This document shows positions 37,745-46,042 of a DNA stretch of 47,073 bases, piece by piece. The DNA is from an uncultured Clostridium sp. (lineage in GTDB: Bacteria > Bacillota > Clostridia > TANB77 > CAG-508). The position numbers and the translations under genes are program-made. The notes beneath the pieces were generated by a model. The model saw only the letters and a list, made by a program, of their open reading frames with translations. It was not told where the DNA came from and searched no databases. The stretch is taken from the NCBI GenBank assembly GCA_948465565.1, contig CAOJXR010000009.1, forward strand, positions 1 through 47,073, written 5' to 3'. Position 1 is the first letter of the stretch. Each line of letters starts with the position of its first letter.

Positions 37745-37990
37745 ATGGAAGAAAAATACATGGTCAATGATATTTTAGAAGGAACAAAAGGAAGTTTAAA
37801 AACATATGAAGGTGTTATCGTAGAAACACAAAATACAAACTTAAGACAAGCAATACAAGAAATAAGAAACTCATGTGAAACATTTCAGTATGACCTTTTC
37901 AGAGTAGCAAATTTAAAAGGATATTACACTCCAGCTGCTAAAGCTACTCAAACAGAAATTGAACAAGTAAAAACAGAAGTGCAACAATAA
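37745..37990 (+). CDS. CotF-like spore-coat protein
   Basis: An 81-residue helical protein starting at 37745 behind AGGAGG. The phrases MVNDILEGTKGSLKTYEGVI and FQYDLFRVANLKGYYTPAAKA are typical of CotF-domain coat proteins. Second gene of a two-gene operon with 37547-37735. An internal Met at codon 6 is a less likely start. The stop codon lies inside a perfect palindrome. Confidence 0.82.
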   Translation: MEEKYMVNDILEGTKGSLKTYEGVIVETQNTNLRQAIQEIRNSCETFQYDLFRVANLKGYYTPAAKATQTEIEQVKTEVQQ

Positions 37991-38002
37991 TTATTGTTGC
38001 AC
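37979..38002. terminator. 24-bp perfect palindrome spanning the cot stop codon
   Basis: GTGCAACAATAA is followed directly by its reverse complement, between two convergent genes. On the minus strand it is followed by TTCTGTTTTTAC, which suits a terminator for the protease gene. The TAA stop of the cot gene is part of the left arm. The central bases must open to form a loop. Confidence 0.5.
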
Positions 38003-38011
38003 TACATAAAA

Positions 38012-41000
38012 CTATTTATCAATTCTCTCTTTAATAACCATTCCAATAACAGTTATCGCCGTCACTACAAGCGCCACAGTAAGAGCCGCTACTAATCTAG
38101 CAAAATCTAATCCTGTATTTGGTATATTTCCATCATACTTTGTACTTCCTATTCCGCTTCCAGAATTACTTGAATTATTCTGAGCTGGGCTACCAGAATT
38201 CGTCAAAGTACCTGAATTATTACTATTATTATTTTTATTACCACTGTAACTATTGTTATTATTGCTGTTGTTTCCACTATTTCCATTATTACTGTTATTG
38301 CCAGTATTTCCGCTATTATTTCCATTGTTGTTATTGCCATTATTGTTGTTATTATTGTTGTTTCCGTTATTACCATTATCGCCGTTGTTTCCATTGTTAT
38401 TGTTATTATTGTTATTATTTCCATTAGAAGACTCTATCTTAACACTAATAGTATTACTTACTTCTCCAGGAATACCCACATTATTAACAGCTCTAACTCT
38501 CACATTATACTGTCCTGATTTATCAATAACCAATGTTGCCTTTCCATCAGCATCAGCTTTAACACCTGTCCAACTTTGTCCATAATCAAATGTATACTGA
38601 TATTTGTCAATTCCACTAGGTGATGTAGATCCTGAAAACTCTAAAGTTGCTGCAGTTTTTGTACTATTTTCTGTTTTTTTAACTTGAGGAGCATTAGGAA
38701 CAGTATTATCTAACTTGAATACCTCACTTCTCTCTATTGTCCTATTTGCATCATTATCAGTAAGATATACCCACAAATACCATTCACCGCTTCCAGTATC
38801 TTTTGTTATAGTATCACCAGGTTTAAAGTCTTTTCCAAAATCATCAGCAGTAATTCCTTCACTCTTAGTACTCCACAAATATTTTGATTTTCTAACAATA
38901 CCTGAAGCAACTACTTTTACCACAGTTTCTGCCTTTTTAGCATACTTCTCATTTCCATTTTGTATAAATTCAACAATTATTCCTTCTCTAACAATTCCAA
39001 ATATATACTCTGAACTTGAAGAACCTATAGTACCAACATTATTAACTGCTCTAACACGAACATAATAAGAACCTGTCTCTGTAACCTCAAAAGTATTTCC
39101 ATCACCAAGGTCTTGCCAATCATCATCACGAGTTAATTTATATTGATAATTCTTTATTCCACTAGGAGTCTCTCCACCTTTTATTGTTATTCTAACATTA
39201 TCTCTTGAACTTGCACCATTTGATACATTCGCTGAAAGTATTGGTGGTGCAGGTTTGTCCTTATCAATTTTTATCACATATACTGGCGTAGTATCACTAC
39301 ATTTTCCATTAGCACCAACTGACCTAGCAATAACATTGTACACACCAGTCTTATCAAAGACTCTACTTGTATCATTATAATCTACCCAAGTTTTTCCATC
39401 ATCCAAGCTATATTGGTAACCAGTAAGTCCATCCCATCCTTCATTATCTACAATTGTTATCTTAACATCTTCTTTTGTATAAACATTTTCTCTAGCATCT
39501 GCTGTCAAAGAAGGAGCTTGTGGAAGTGAATCATCAAAAACAAACGCTTTACTACACGCATATGCCGTATTTCCACTAGTATCTTTTGCTGTTACCCATA
39601 AGTAATATGCACCCTTTCCACATTTTCCAGTCACTTCATCACCATTCTTGCAAGAATTAGTAAACAAACTATCATCTGGTTTATCTGTATTTTGAGCCCA
39701 TACATATTTTATTGAAGACTCATCTACAGCCACATTATCACTTACAGTTACCTTTGTTGTATGACTTACTTTAGTTGTAAAATTTCCATCTGGCTCAAAA
39801 TTTATTTGAGGTACAGTAGTATCTGGAGTAGGATTCTCCTCATCAACTGTAAATGCTTTTATAGTAAAATTAGCAGTATTTATCTGTCTATTAAGATCTA
39901 TCCATCTCTTTCCATCTAATGAGCAAAAACTTTCTCCATTATTTGCAGTTGCATAAAGATTAAAATGTTCATCTTTTCTCTCTACAGAAATATCTGTCTT
40001 TTCTTTATACTTTACAATAACCGCAAATGTTTCACCTTCAACTAACACAGGGTCAAATTCAACAGCCTTATAGCCAATTGGCAATTTAACATCACTTTTT
40101 ACTAACTGAGCCTTCTCAATGTCTAAACTTCCTGTTGGATCAACATATATATCTACAGTAGTTTCTTGAAATCTATTAGAAACTCCAGCTTGTGTCACAT
40201 ATTCCTTTTTATTTGCTCCTTTTTTAAACACATTTGCTGTATATACATCCGTATCAGTACTGGTAAGCTTTGCACCCAAATTAGGAATAAATAAATCATG
40301 TTGATATATCTGGTCATATTCAATATCAGAAGCAGAAACATATCCACAAATACGAGACTCCACATACATATCATCATAAGAAATGTAGAAAAATCCATCC
40401 TCACCAGACTCTGTTCCCCAAGAATTCAAGCATATATATGCACCATCATGTAAAGGTGCTGGTGTAGCCTTAAAATTATCCTTAGAATAATTATCATCCC
40501 ATCCAACAATTGCAACATCATGGAAAGTCTCATTATCAGTATAACCAATATACGCATTCACATCATCGCCACGAGACATAGAAGCATTATTATAAGTCAT
40601 ACTAACTCCACCATTTTGCATTATGTGAGCCTTAATTGTATTTCTAATATTTATTACCTCTTGCTCAGTAAGCTCACTACCATTTCCATCCATTGAGTTA
40701 ATATATGTAATTTTATCGCCCTCTCTTTTCTTCAAAACAGTTGGCAAATACACATATTCTTTAACTTGTTTTTGTGGTTCTTTCTCAATACTAGATAAAG
40801 GAAGTTTTACAACCGAATTTATAAAAGGCATGTCCGTTTCCTTTACAGGTCCATAACCAGCTGTATAATACGCCATCGCAATTTGACAATGTCCACCATC
40901 ATTAACAATCCTATTAAAACCATGTAGATTTTCACCGTCTGTAAATTCTCTTGATGTAGCATAGTCCATATGTCGAGGTGAATACATCTCAAAAGATTGA

Positions 41001-41413
41001 TTTTTAGCAGCCAAATGAGTCTCTAAGGCAGAAGTTGCACCATATGCCCAACAAAAATTTGTATTTCCTTGGTCCTTAACATTTATTTGAATTTTTTCTC
41101 TCCAATCAAACTTATCAGGTAATATCGCACCTAACAACATATCCTTAATACTAAATTTTTTTGGAGTATATTTTACATCGTATTGTAGTGGCACAGAAAC
41201 ATTCTGTTTTTCTTCCTCTGACAGTGCTAGCCATTTTTTATAAGCATCTGTATATTCTACAAACTCAAAATTAATTTCATTTTCTTCATTATCCTCATTT
41301 ATGTTGTTAACATTCTCCGCCGAATATGTAACTTTCATCCCACAACCTATCAGGATAACAAAAGTTATTATAGAAATTAATAATTTACTTTTAAATTTCA
41401 ACCTCAGTTCCAT
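38012..41413 (-). CDS. Secreted papain-family (C1A) protease with Ig-like repeats and IPNTG sorting signal
   Basis: About 1,133 residues from the ATG at 41413 (MELRLKFKSK), chosen because it is followed at once by a signal peptide (LLISIITFVILIGCG, SAEN) and preceded by AAGGAAG. The frame is open further upstream to 41491. Mature N-terminal C1A domain: catalytic Cys in NTNFCWAYGATSA (about residue 121), His in FHDVAIVGWDD (about 297), Asn in CLNSWGTE (about 329). Next comes a lectin-like beta domain (LGAKLTSTDTDVYTANVFKK), then about five Ig-like/Y_Y_Y-type repeats (YNVIARSVGANG, YYVRVRAVNNVG, YNVRVRAVNNVG), an Asn/Gly-rich linker, IPNTG, a membrane helix and a short basic tail (KERIDK). The IPNTG-helix-basic end fits sortase anchoring, unlike the giant proteins of the window. 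It is probably a wall-linked protease for host or environmental proteins. Confidence 0.92.
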   Translation of the reverse strand: MELRLKFKSKLLISIITFVILIGCGMKVTYSAENVNNINEDNEENEINFEFVEYTDAYKKWLALSEEEKQNVSVPLQYDVKYTPKKFSIKDMLLGAILPDKFDWREKIQINVKDQGNTNFCWAYGATSALETHLAAKNQSFEMYSPRHMDYATSREFTDGENLHGFNRIVNDGGHCQIAMAYYTAGYGPVKETDMPFINSVVKLPLSSIEKEPQKQVKEYVYLPTVLKKREGDKITYINSMDGNGSELTEQEVINIRNTIKAHIMQNGGVSMTYNNASMSRGDDVNAYIGYTDNETFHDVAIVGWDDNYSKDNFKATPAPLHDGAYICLNSWGTESGEDGFFYISYDDMYVESRICGYVSASDIEYDQIYQHDLFIPNLGAKLTSTDTDVYTANVFKKGANKKEYVTQAGVSNRFQETTVDIYVDPTGSLDIEKAQLVKSDVKLPIGYKAVEFDPVLVEGETFAVIVKYKEKTDISVERKDEHFNLYATANNGESFCSLDGKRWIDLNRQINTANFTIKAFTVDEENPTPDTTVPQINFEPDGNFTTKVSHTTKVTVSDNVAVDESSIKYVWAQNTDKPDDSLFTNSCKNGDEVTGKCGKGAYYLWVTAKDTSGNTAYACSKAFVFDDSLPQAPSLTADARENVYTKEDVKITIVDNEGWDGLTGYQYSLDDGKTWVDYNDTSRVFDKTGVYNVIARSVGANGKCSDTTPVYVIKIDKDKPAPPILSANVSNGASSRDNVRITIKGGETPSGIKNYQYKLTRDDDWQDLGDGNTFEVTETGSYYVRVRAVNNVGTIGSSSSEYIFGIVREGIIVEFIQNGNEKYAKKAETVVKVVASGIVRKSKYLWSTKSEGITADDFGKDFKPGDTITKDTGSGEWYLWVYLTDNDANRTIERSEVFKLDNTVPNAPQVKKTENSTKTAATLEFSGSTSPSGIDKYQYTFDYGQSWTGVKADADGKATLVIDKSGQYNVRVRAVNNVGIPGEVSNTISVKIESSNGNNNNNNNNNGNNGDNGNNGNNNNNNNNGNNNNGNNSGNTGNNSNNGNSGNNSNNNNSYSGNKNNNSNNSGTLTNSGSPAQNNSSNSGSGIGSTKYDGNIPNTGLDFARLVAALTVALVVTAITVIGMVIKERIDK

Positions 41414-41571
41414 TTTATCATCTTCCTTCAGATAATCTATTTTTACTCTATATATCATATAACCTACTTTTAAAAAAATTTCCATAGTCATTTTTTCCTA
41501 AATTATAATTATTAAAAAAAATATCGCAAATTACGTTACGGATGCACATTTCTCAATTTTTTAAAGCTGTA

Positions 41572-41599
41572 ATATTAATTTTTCATTACATTTTGTCAA
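41572..41599 (-). promoter_or_regulatory. Sigma-A promoter of the protease gene
   Basis: On the minus strand, TTGACA (41599-41594), 16-base spacer, TAATAT (41577-41572). The leader of about 150 bases contains TCCGTAAC (41542-41535). In the other direction a weaker TTGATA (41616-41621) with TATATA (41640-41645) could serve the M14 gene. Confidence 0.65.
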
Positions 41600-41728
41600 C
41601 ATAAGTTAATACTACTTGATATTACAAAACACACTCCACTATATACACTTATTGTCTTCGTGCAACCATAAAAAATCTAAAATTGCACATTATCAAGCAA
41701 TAGTTCATATACTAAATTAGGTGATTAT

Positions 41729-42449
41729 ATGGAAACTTTAAAAATAGGCTCAACAGGTACATTAGTACAATACTTACAAAGTACACTAAAAACCCTGGGA
41801 TTTTACAAAGGCAACATAGACGGAATTTTCGGAAGTCAAACCAAATCTGCTGTGATTATATTTCAAAGAGAATTTGGAATCTCACAAGATGGAATTGTTG
41901 GACCAAACACATGGGCAAAACTTTCAAATTTCTTCTATATCGTTCCTACCGATGTATCCTACGGACACAACATCTTTGAAATAAATTTAGAAGGTTTTAA
42001 AAGTAAATTTCCATTCTTAGAACAAATAAACATTGGCTACTCAGCTCTTGGTAAACAGTTAAAGGCTATACGTTTTGGTACTGGTCCAAAACAAGTATAC
42101 TATAGTGCCAGTTACCATGCAAATGAATGGATTAACTCTCCATTACTAATGAAATTTTTAGAAAACCTTTCAACTGCATATATAAATCGTTCTGAAATAT
42201 GGGGATACCCTGCTATAGATTTATTTAATAAAATATCATTATATGTCACACCTATGGTAAATCCAGATGGCGTAGACTTAGTTGTCGGAAACACAAAACA
42301 ATATCAGCCAGACGTTTATAACTATGCACAAAACTTATCAAGAAACTATCCATCTATTCCATTCCCAAACCGGATGGAAAGCAAATATAAATGGGATTGA
42401 CTTTCAAAAAGTCAATCCCGTTTTTTCTTCTGTAATTATTGTACCATAA
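41729..42449 (+). CDS. Peptidoglycan-binding M14 carboxypeptidase, with a CGGA site and truncated by an insertion
   Basis: Starts at 41729 behind AGGTGAT. Residues about 5-70 form a PG_binding_1 domain (VQYLQSTLKTLGFYKG ... GIVGPNTWAKL). The M14 zinc carboxypeptidase domain follows, with the zinc pair HxxE (YHANEW) and VNPDGVDLV. At 42371-42373 an in-frame CGG would lead to a stop nine codons later. Skipping C gives FPN-GWKANINGID, the conserved M14 WKAN..G(V/I)DL motif. Right after GID the family sequence ends and 14 unrelated residues lead to TAA at 42447-42449. The third zinc ligand and catalytic Glu of the C-terminal half are missing, so the product is probably inactive. The break coincides with the edge of the mobilizable element. 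Related intact enzymes cut gamma-D-Glu-diamino acid bonds in cell-wall peptides. Confidence 0.85.
42371..42374 (+). other. In-frame CGGA recoding site 5 (M14 gene)
   Basis: Frame reads CCA AAC CGG ATG GAA; skipping C gives AAC (C)GGA TGG AAA GCA AAT. Four earlier CGGA tetramers in the same gene (41821, 41830, 41962, 42286) have GGA as the in-frame codon and do not disturb the frame. Confidence 0.8.
42393..42426 (+). terminator. Intrinsic terminator at the host/element junction
   Basis: Perfect 12-bp stem (GGGATTGACTTT with AAAGTCAATCCC, 42393-42404 and 42408-42419), 3-base loop, then G and six T. The left arm encodes the conserved Gly-Ile-Asp of the M14 domain, so it is host gene sequence; the right arm lies past the break in homology. 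Strong terminator in the plus direction. Confidence 0.85.
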
Positions 42450-42538
42450 TAATTACAGACATTTTTATTTTTCTTTGTTAAACCTCGATTTTCATTCCAT
42501 TTGCTTGATTTTAACTTCCACTTTTACCATTTGTAAAG

Positions 42539-44185
42539 TTACACAACTTTACGTTTTGAATTTATAATTTCGTTAATTTCTATAAATTCATCGAAGTTTT
42601 GACTAATAATATTTAATTTTGAAAAATTAAAATGAATATATATATTTTTATCTTTGTCTATTTCTATTTTTTTAATTAGTCTATATAAACTCATTTTATT
42701 AATTTCTTTTTGACTTAAAAACTCTCTAATATAGTTTTCACAGTCTTCATTTTCTACTTTTGCTGACATAATATTATGTCCTAGATTTTCAAGTTTGATT
42801 TCAATTTCTGTTTTTTCATTAATTAAACGGTTTCTATCTTTTACAAAACTTTCCGAATATCTTTTATAGTCTTCATTCGTTATAATATCATTTAATCTGT
42901 CTTGATAAATTTTATCTAGCTTTAAATTAATATCTTTAATTTCTTTATCAATGTCATTGATATTTTTTTGGTATTTTTCCCTAATATCAGTAGTTTTAGA
43001 AATTAAATTTTCATATAATTCATAGAATACAGATTCACTATGGTACATCTCACAAATTTGTTTTATAATATCAATCATTTTCTCTTCAAATTTGTAATAA
43101 TTCATATTTAAAGCATAACAGCCTCTTGGCTTATGATCACTACAAGTTATGTAAGGTCTTTTTTGGCTTTGTCTTCTAGCATTTTTCTTTAATACTATTT
43201 GAAGTTTCCTACCACAATGTTTGCAATAAATTAGACCTCTAAATAAATACTCATATTTCAATTTTGTATTTCTTCCTCTTGCATTTGCTACTACTTGTAT
43301 TCTGTCAAACATATCTTTATCAATTATTGGCTCATGAGTATTATTTACTCTTATTCTTTCAGACTCATCAGTTTTTCTTGTTTTTTTCACTTTATAAGAT
43401 ATAACTGGAGTTTTGTTTTGCACTAAGTTTCCTATATATGCTTCATTTTTAAGCATATCCATTATAGTAGGTTCACTCCATTGCTTCTCACAGGTTTCAT
43501 CTTGTACTTTTCCAAATTGCCTATAACATCTTGGTGGTAAATAATGATTTTGATTTAAATATTTAACTATATTCACACTTCCAATTCCATTATCATACAT
43601 TTCAAAAATTTTCTTTACTATATGAGAAACATTATAATCTATTGTTAATTTGTTTTTTATACTAGGATGCCTTTTATAACCATAGGGTGGAGTACTACAC
43701 ATAAATTCTCCATTTTTTTGTTTTTCTCTTAATACACTTTTAACTTTTTTTGAAATATCTTTAGCATACATATCATTTAGTATTGCTTTAAAAGGCGTTA
43801 TATCATTTGTACTCGAATCTACAAAAGTATCTATTCCGTCTAGAATTGAAACATATCTAATATGATTTTCTGGAAAAAAGTTTTCAATATAATATCCAGT
43901 TTGAATATAATCTCTTCCAAGTCTTGATAAATCCTTTGTAATAACCATATCAATTTTTTTAAGTCTTATATCTTCAATCATTCTCATAAAAGAAGGTCTA
44001 TTAAAAGTTGTACCAGACCAACCGTCATCTACATATTCTTCAGCGTAACTTAAATCACTCTCCCTTAAAAATCTTTCAATAATTTTTCGTTGGTTTCCTA
44101 TACTTTCACTTTCTTGTTTGTCTCCATCGTCTCTTGAAAGTCTAATATAAGCTCCAACTTTAAAGTTTGTCTTCGTTACTAGCAT
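42539..44185 (-). CDS. Large serine recombinase (site-specific integrase)
   Basis: A 548-residue protein starting at 44185 behind AAAGGT. N-terminal resolvase domain with the catalytic Ser in GAYIRLSRDDGD (about residue 17) and the conserved ITKDLSRLGRDY arginine region, then the recombinase domain (TPPYGYKRHPS), a zinc ribbon (CKHCGRK ... C ... C), a coiled coil (about 390-460) and a short C-terminal domain. The layout is that of TndX/TnpX-type large serine recombinases, which integrate and excise elements through short attachment sites with a 2-bp crossover. Its position next to the broken M14 gene fits an integrase adjoining its own att site. Confidence 0.93.
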   Translation of the reverse strand: MLVTKTNFKVGAYIRLSRDDGDKQESESIGNQRKIIERFLRESDLSYAEEYVDDGWSGTTFNRPSFMRMIEDIRLKKIDMVITKDLSRLGRDYIQTGYYIENFFPENHIRYVSILDGIDTFVDSSTNDITPFKAILNDMYAKDISKKVKSVLREKQKNGEFMCSTPPYGYKRHPSIKNKLTIDYNVSHIVKKIFEMYDNGIGSVNIVKYLNQNHYLPPRCYRQFGKVQDETCEKQWSEPTIMDMLKNEAYIGNLVQNKTPVISYKVKKTRKTDESERIRVNNTHEPIIDKDMFDRIQVVANARGRNTKLKYEYLFRGLIYCKHCGRKLQIVLKKNARRQSQKRPYITCSDHKPRGCYALNMNYYKFEEKMIDIIKQICEMYHSESVFYELYENLISKTTDIREKYQKNINDIDKEIKDINLKLDKIYQDRLNDIITNEDYKRYSESFVKDRNRLINEKTEIEIKLENLGHNIMSAKVENEDCENYIREFLSQKEINKMSLYRLIKKIEIDKDKNIYIHFNFSKLNIISQNFDEFIEINEIINSKRKVV

Positions 44186-44202
44186 ATATTACCTTTCTAC
44201 TA

Positions 44203-44221
44203 GTAATCATCACATGATTAC
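44203..44221. promoter_or_regulatory. Short inverted repeat upstream of the recombinase gene
   Basis: GTAATCAT and ATGATTAC around a 3-base spacer, 18 bases upstream of the recombinase start codon and after the small gene. It could be an operator or a weak hairpin reducing readthrough into the recombinase. Confidence 0.35.
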
Positions 44222-44255
44222 ATAGTAACACAATACGACTTTGCTTTTCAAACAC

Positions 44256-44402
44256 CTATGAAATTTTTTTATCTTTTTCTTTTATTTTTTCTTGAACATA
44301 ATCCATAAATATTAGTCCTATAGTCTTTTCTACATCATTTTCATCATTTGAAAAACAACAGTAAATTTTAAAATCTTTCTTTTTTGTTTTGTTTTTGCAC
44401 AT
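44256..44402 (-). CDS. 48-residue accessory protein of the mobile element
   Basis: ATG at 44402, six bases after AGGTGG, running to TAG at 44258-44256. The product MCKNKTKKKDFKIYCCFSND... is a basic N-terminus followed by an acidic helical half. Small genes of this size directly upstream of the serine recombinase are common in such elements, but the function is not known. It lies 71 bases before the recombinase start and 44 bases after the MobV stop. Confidence 0.6.
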   Translation of the reverse strand: MCKNKTKKKDFKIYCCFSNDENDVEKTIGLIFMDYVQEKIKEKDKKIS

Positions 44403-44445
44403 TTAAATCCACCTCTCATAAAAATCCTATTCTCTTTAGGTAATT

Positions 44446-45423
44446 TTATGATTTATTTTCTTTACTACTATCTATAAAGTTTTTTATTATCGACCTTAAT
44501 CTATCTACTGGAAAATCAAATAAAATACTTACACCTTCAAAAGTTTTATTTAAACAATATTTAAGCCAACTATTATTTTTCTTTATTTTAAAATACTCAT
44601 CTTTTAGCTCATTATAATTATTTTCAAGTTTTTCCGCTCTTTCTAAAGTTCTCTCATTAATAACTTTTATTCTTGTATATTGTTTTGCTAAAGTATTAAA
44701 TTTTCTAATTACTCTCTTATAATCTTCTTTTAATACCTGAATATTATCCGTTTCAATCTCTTTTTCATAATTTATAGCTTGTTTTTCAAATTCTTGAACC
44801 TCATAATTAGTTATTACTTTTAATTTTTCTATTGGTATATGCTCATTTTTTTCAGTCTCGCCTCTACTTAGTTCAAATCCCGCTCTTGTCATATATTTAT
44901 AAAAATTATTTTGTAAAACTTTATAACTATTTTTTCCTTGCCAAAATTCACTACAAGAAATTTTATCGATTACTTTTCCACTTTTTTTATCCATTTTGTG
45001 TACAACTGGAATAAAAACCAAGTGCATATGTGGAGTTGTTTCGTCCATATGTACCTTTGCAGAAATAATATATTGTTCTCCTAAGTTCTTAAATCCTGCA
45101 ACAAATTTATATGCTGTTTCAAAATATCTCTTTGTTTCTTTTTCTCCAATTTCTTTAAAAAATTCTTTACTCGAAGTTATAACATATTCACAAGCTACAT
45201 TAGATATTTTCTTTAGTCTTCCTTGCAAATTATACGCATTTTTTATCTCATTAAATCTCTTACTATATGGTACATTACAAAGTTTTATTGAATAGTTATG
45301 TATTCCATTTGATTTATTTATATCTTTATTAGAATAGTTAGTATTTTTTCTCTCGTTATGCCTAAAAATTCCATTCAGTTGTCCCATTGTATATTTTGTA
45401 TTTCTAATTATTGCATAACTCAA
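44446..45423 (-). CDS. MobV (Pre/Mob) family relaxase
   Basis: A 325-residue protein. The N-terminal relaxase domain has the MobV signature: an N-terminal YAIIRNTKYTMGQL region and the metal-binding histidine motif in VHMDETTPHMHLVFIP (HxDE..PHxH). The C-terminal part is a coiled coil (NTLAKQYTRIKVINERTLERAEK). It nicks DNA at oriT to start transfer by a helper conjugation system. The start at 45423 has AAGGAGAT upstream. It is shorter than many MobV proteins (often about 400-500), mainly in the C-terminal region. Confidence 0.92.
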   Translation of the reverse strand: MSYAIIRNTKYTMGQLNGIFRHNERKNTNYSNKDINKSNGIHNYSIKLCNVPYSKRFNEIKNAYNLQGRLKKISNVACEYVITSSKEFFKEIGEKETKRYFETAYKFVAGFKNLGEQYIISAKVHMDETTPHMHLVFIPVVHKMDKKSGKVIDKISCSEFWQGKNSYKVLQNNFYKYMTRAGFELSRGETEKNEHIPIEKLKVITNYEVQEFEKQAINYEKEIETDNIQVLKEDYKRVIRKFNTLAKQYTRIKVINERTLERAEKLENNYNELKDEYFKIKKNNSWLKYCLNKTFEGVSILFDFPVDRLRSIIKNFIDSSKENKS

Positions 45424-45616
45424 TTAAATATCTCCTTATTTTTTTATTTTGATTCTTCTTCGTAGAATTACTAACATTCTGCTATATTTTTTTGACTCTA
45501 ATAACACAAGCAATTTTTTTGCTCTAACATACTAGAGGAAACAAGTTCCTCTGTATGATTAGGGGATTGCTCCCCTAATAACCCCTTAGTTGATTCTCTA
45601 TTATAGAGAATCAACC
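45424..45616. other. Candidate oriT region: three consecutive hairpins upstream of mobV
   Basis: Three perfect inverted repeats follow each other: AGAGGAA/TTCCTCT (about 45532-45553), TTAGGGG/CCCCTAA (about 45559-45578) and GTTGATTCTCTA/TAGAGAATCAAC (45589-45615). The last starts right after the stop codon of the 45617-45901 gene and may also act as its terminator. Inverted repeats just upstream of a mobV gene are the usual place for its nic site. The nic site itself cannot be fixed from sequence alone. Confidence 0.45.
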
Positions 45617-45901
45617 TTATCTGCTCAAATCTTCTTTATTTTCAAAAAGTTTTTTTAAAAACCTTTCGGCAAAGTTCTCATTATATTTCTTCAAGCCTTT
45701 TTGATATTCTTGTAAATCTTGGTTAAAAACTTTACTTAAATTTATTTTAGCTTGTTCATCTTTTCTTATAATCTCAACTTGCTTTGTTTTTTCTTCTAGT
45801 TCTGTTACTGATATTATTCCTCTTTGGTATTTTTTATCTAATTCTTTGTTAATAGCATTTAATAAATCCTCATTAATTTCTGTTAAATTTTTATTTTCCA
45901 T
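45617..45901 (-). CDS. 94-residue helical protein of the mobile element
   Basis: Starts at 45901 behind a GGAGATAAT site. Charged, fully helical protein (MENKNLTEINEDLL ... ELEEKTKQVEIIRKDEQAK), probably a coiled coil, with no recognisable family. It lies between the DUF3846 gene and the candidate oriT, so a role in transfer or its control is possible. This is positional inference only. Confidence 0.6.
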   Translation of the reverse strand: MENKNLTEINEDLLNAINKELDKKYQRGIISVTELEEKTKQVEIIRKDEQAKINLSKVFNQDLQEYQKGLKKYNENFAERFLKKLFENKEDLSR

Positions 45902-46042
45902 ATTATCTCCGTTCCTATTTAGTTATTATTTGATATATTGTTTTTTATATATTTCAAAATATCATTTTGAATTTTTAAAATTAATTCTAAACTTTGATTA
46001 TCTTTGTTATTTTCATCATTTAGTTTAACTAATCTAATCTTT

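Noticed and set aside
8582..42374. The five frame breaks as sequencing or assembly errors
   Set aside because: A machine error at CGGA would strike that string in any codon phase and on either strand. Many out-of-phase CGGA strings in the same genes show no break, while every in-phase CGG does. Raw reads were not available, so this remains the first thing to check.
8582..42374. Simple reassignment of CGG to another amino acid
   Set aside because: Reassignment keeps the frame. Here the zero frame hits a stop 2-9 codons later each time, and homology continues only in the +1 frame.
8582..42374. Classical programmed +1 frameshift with P-site slippage
   Set aside because: The preceding codons are AAG, TTT, AAT, AAC and GTA; only TTT can re-pair one base forward. 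There is no prfB-like stop in the A site and no shared stimulatory sequence.
45923..46040. A short minus-strand frame after the DUF3846 gene (IYEKIRLVKLNDENN...)
   Set aside because: Plausible composition but no ATG, GTG or TTG start in frame, and no in-frame CGG through which the upstream gene could enter it.
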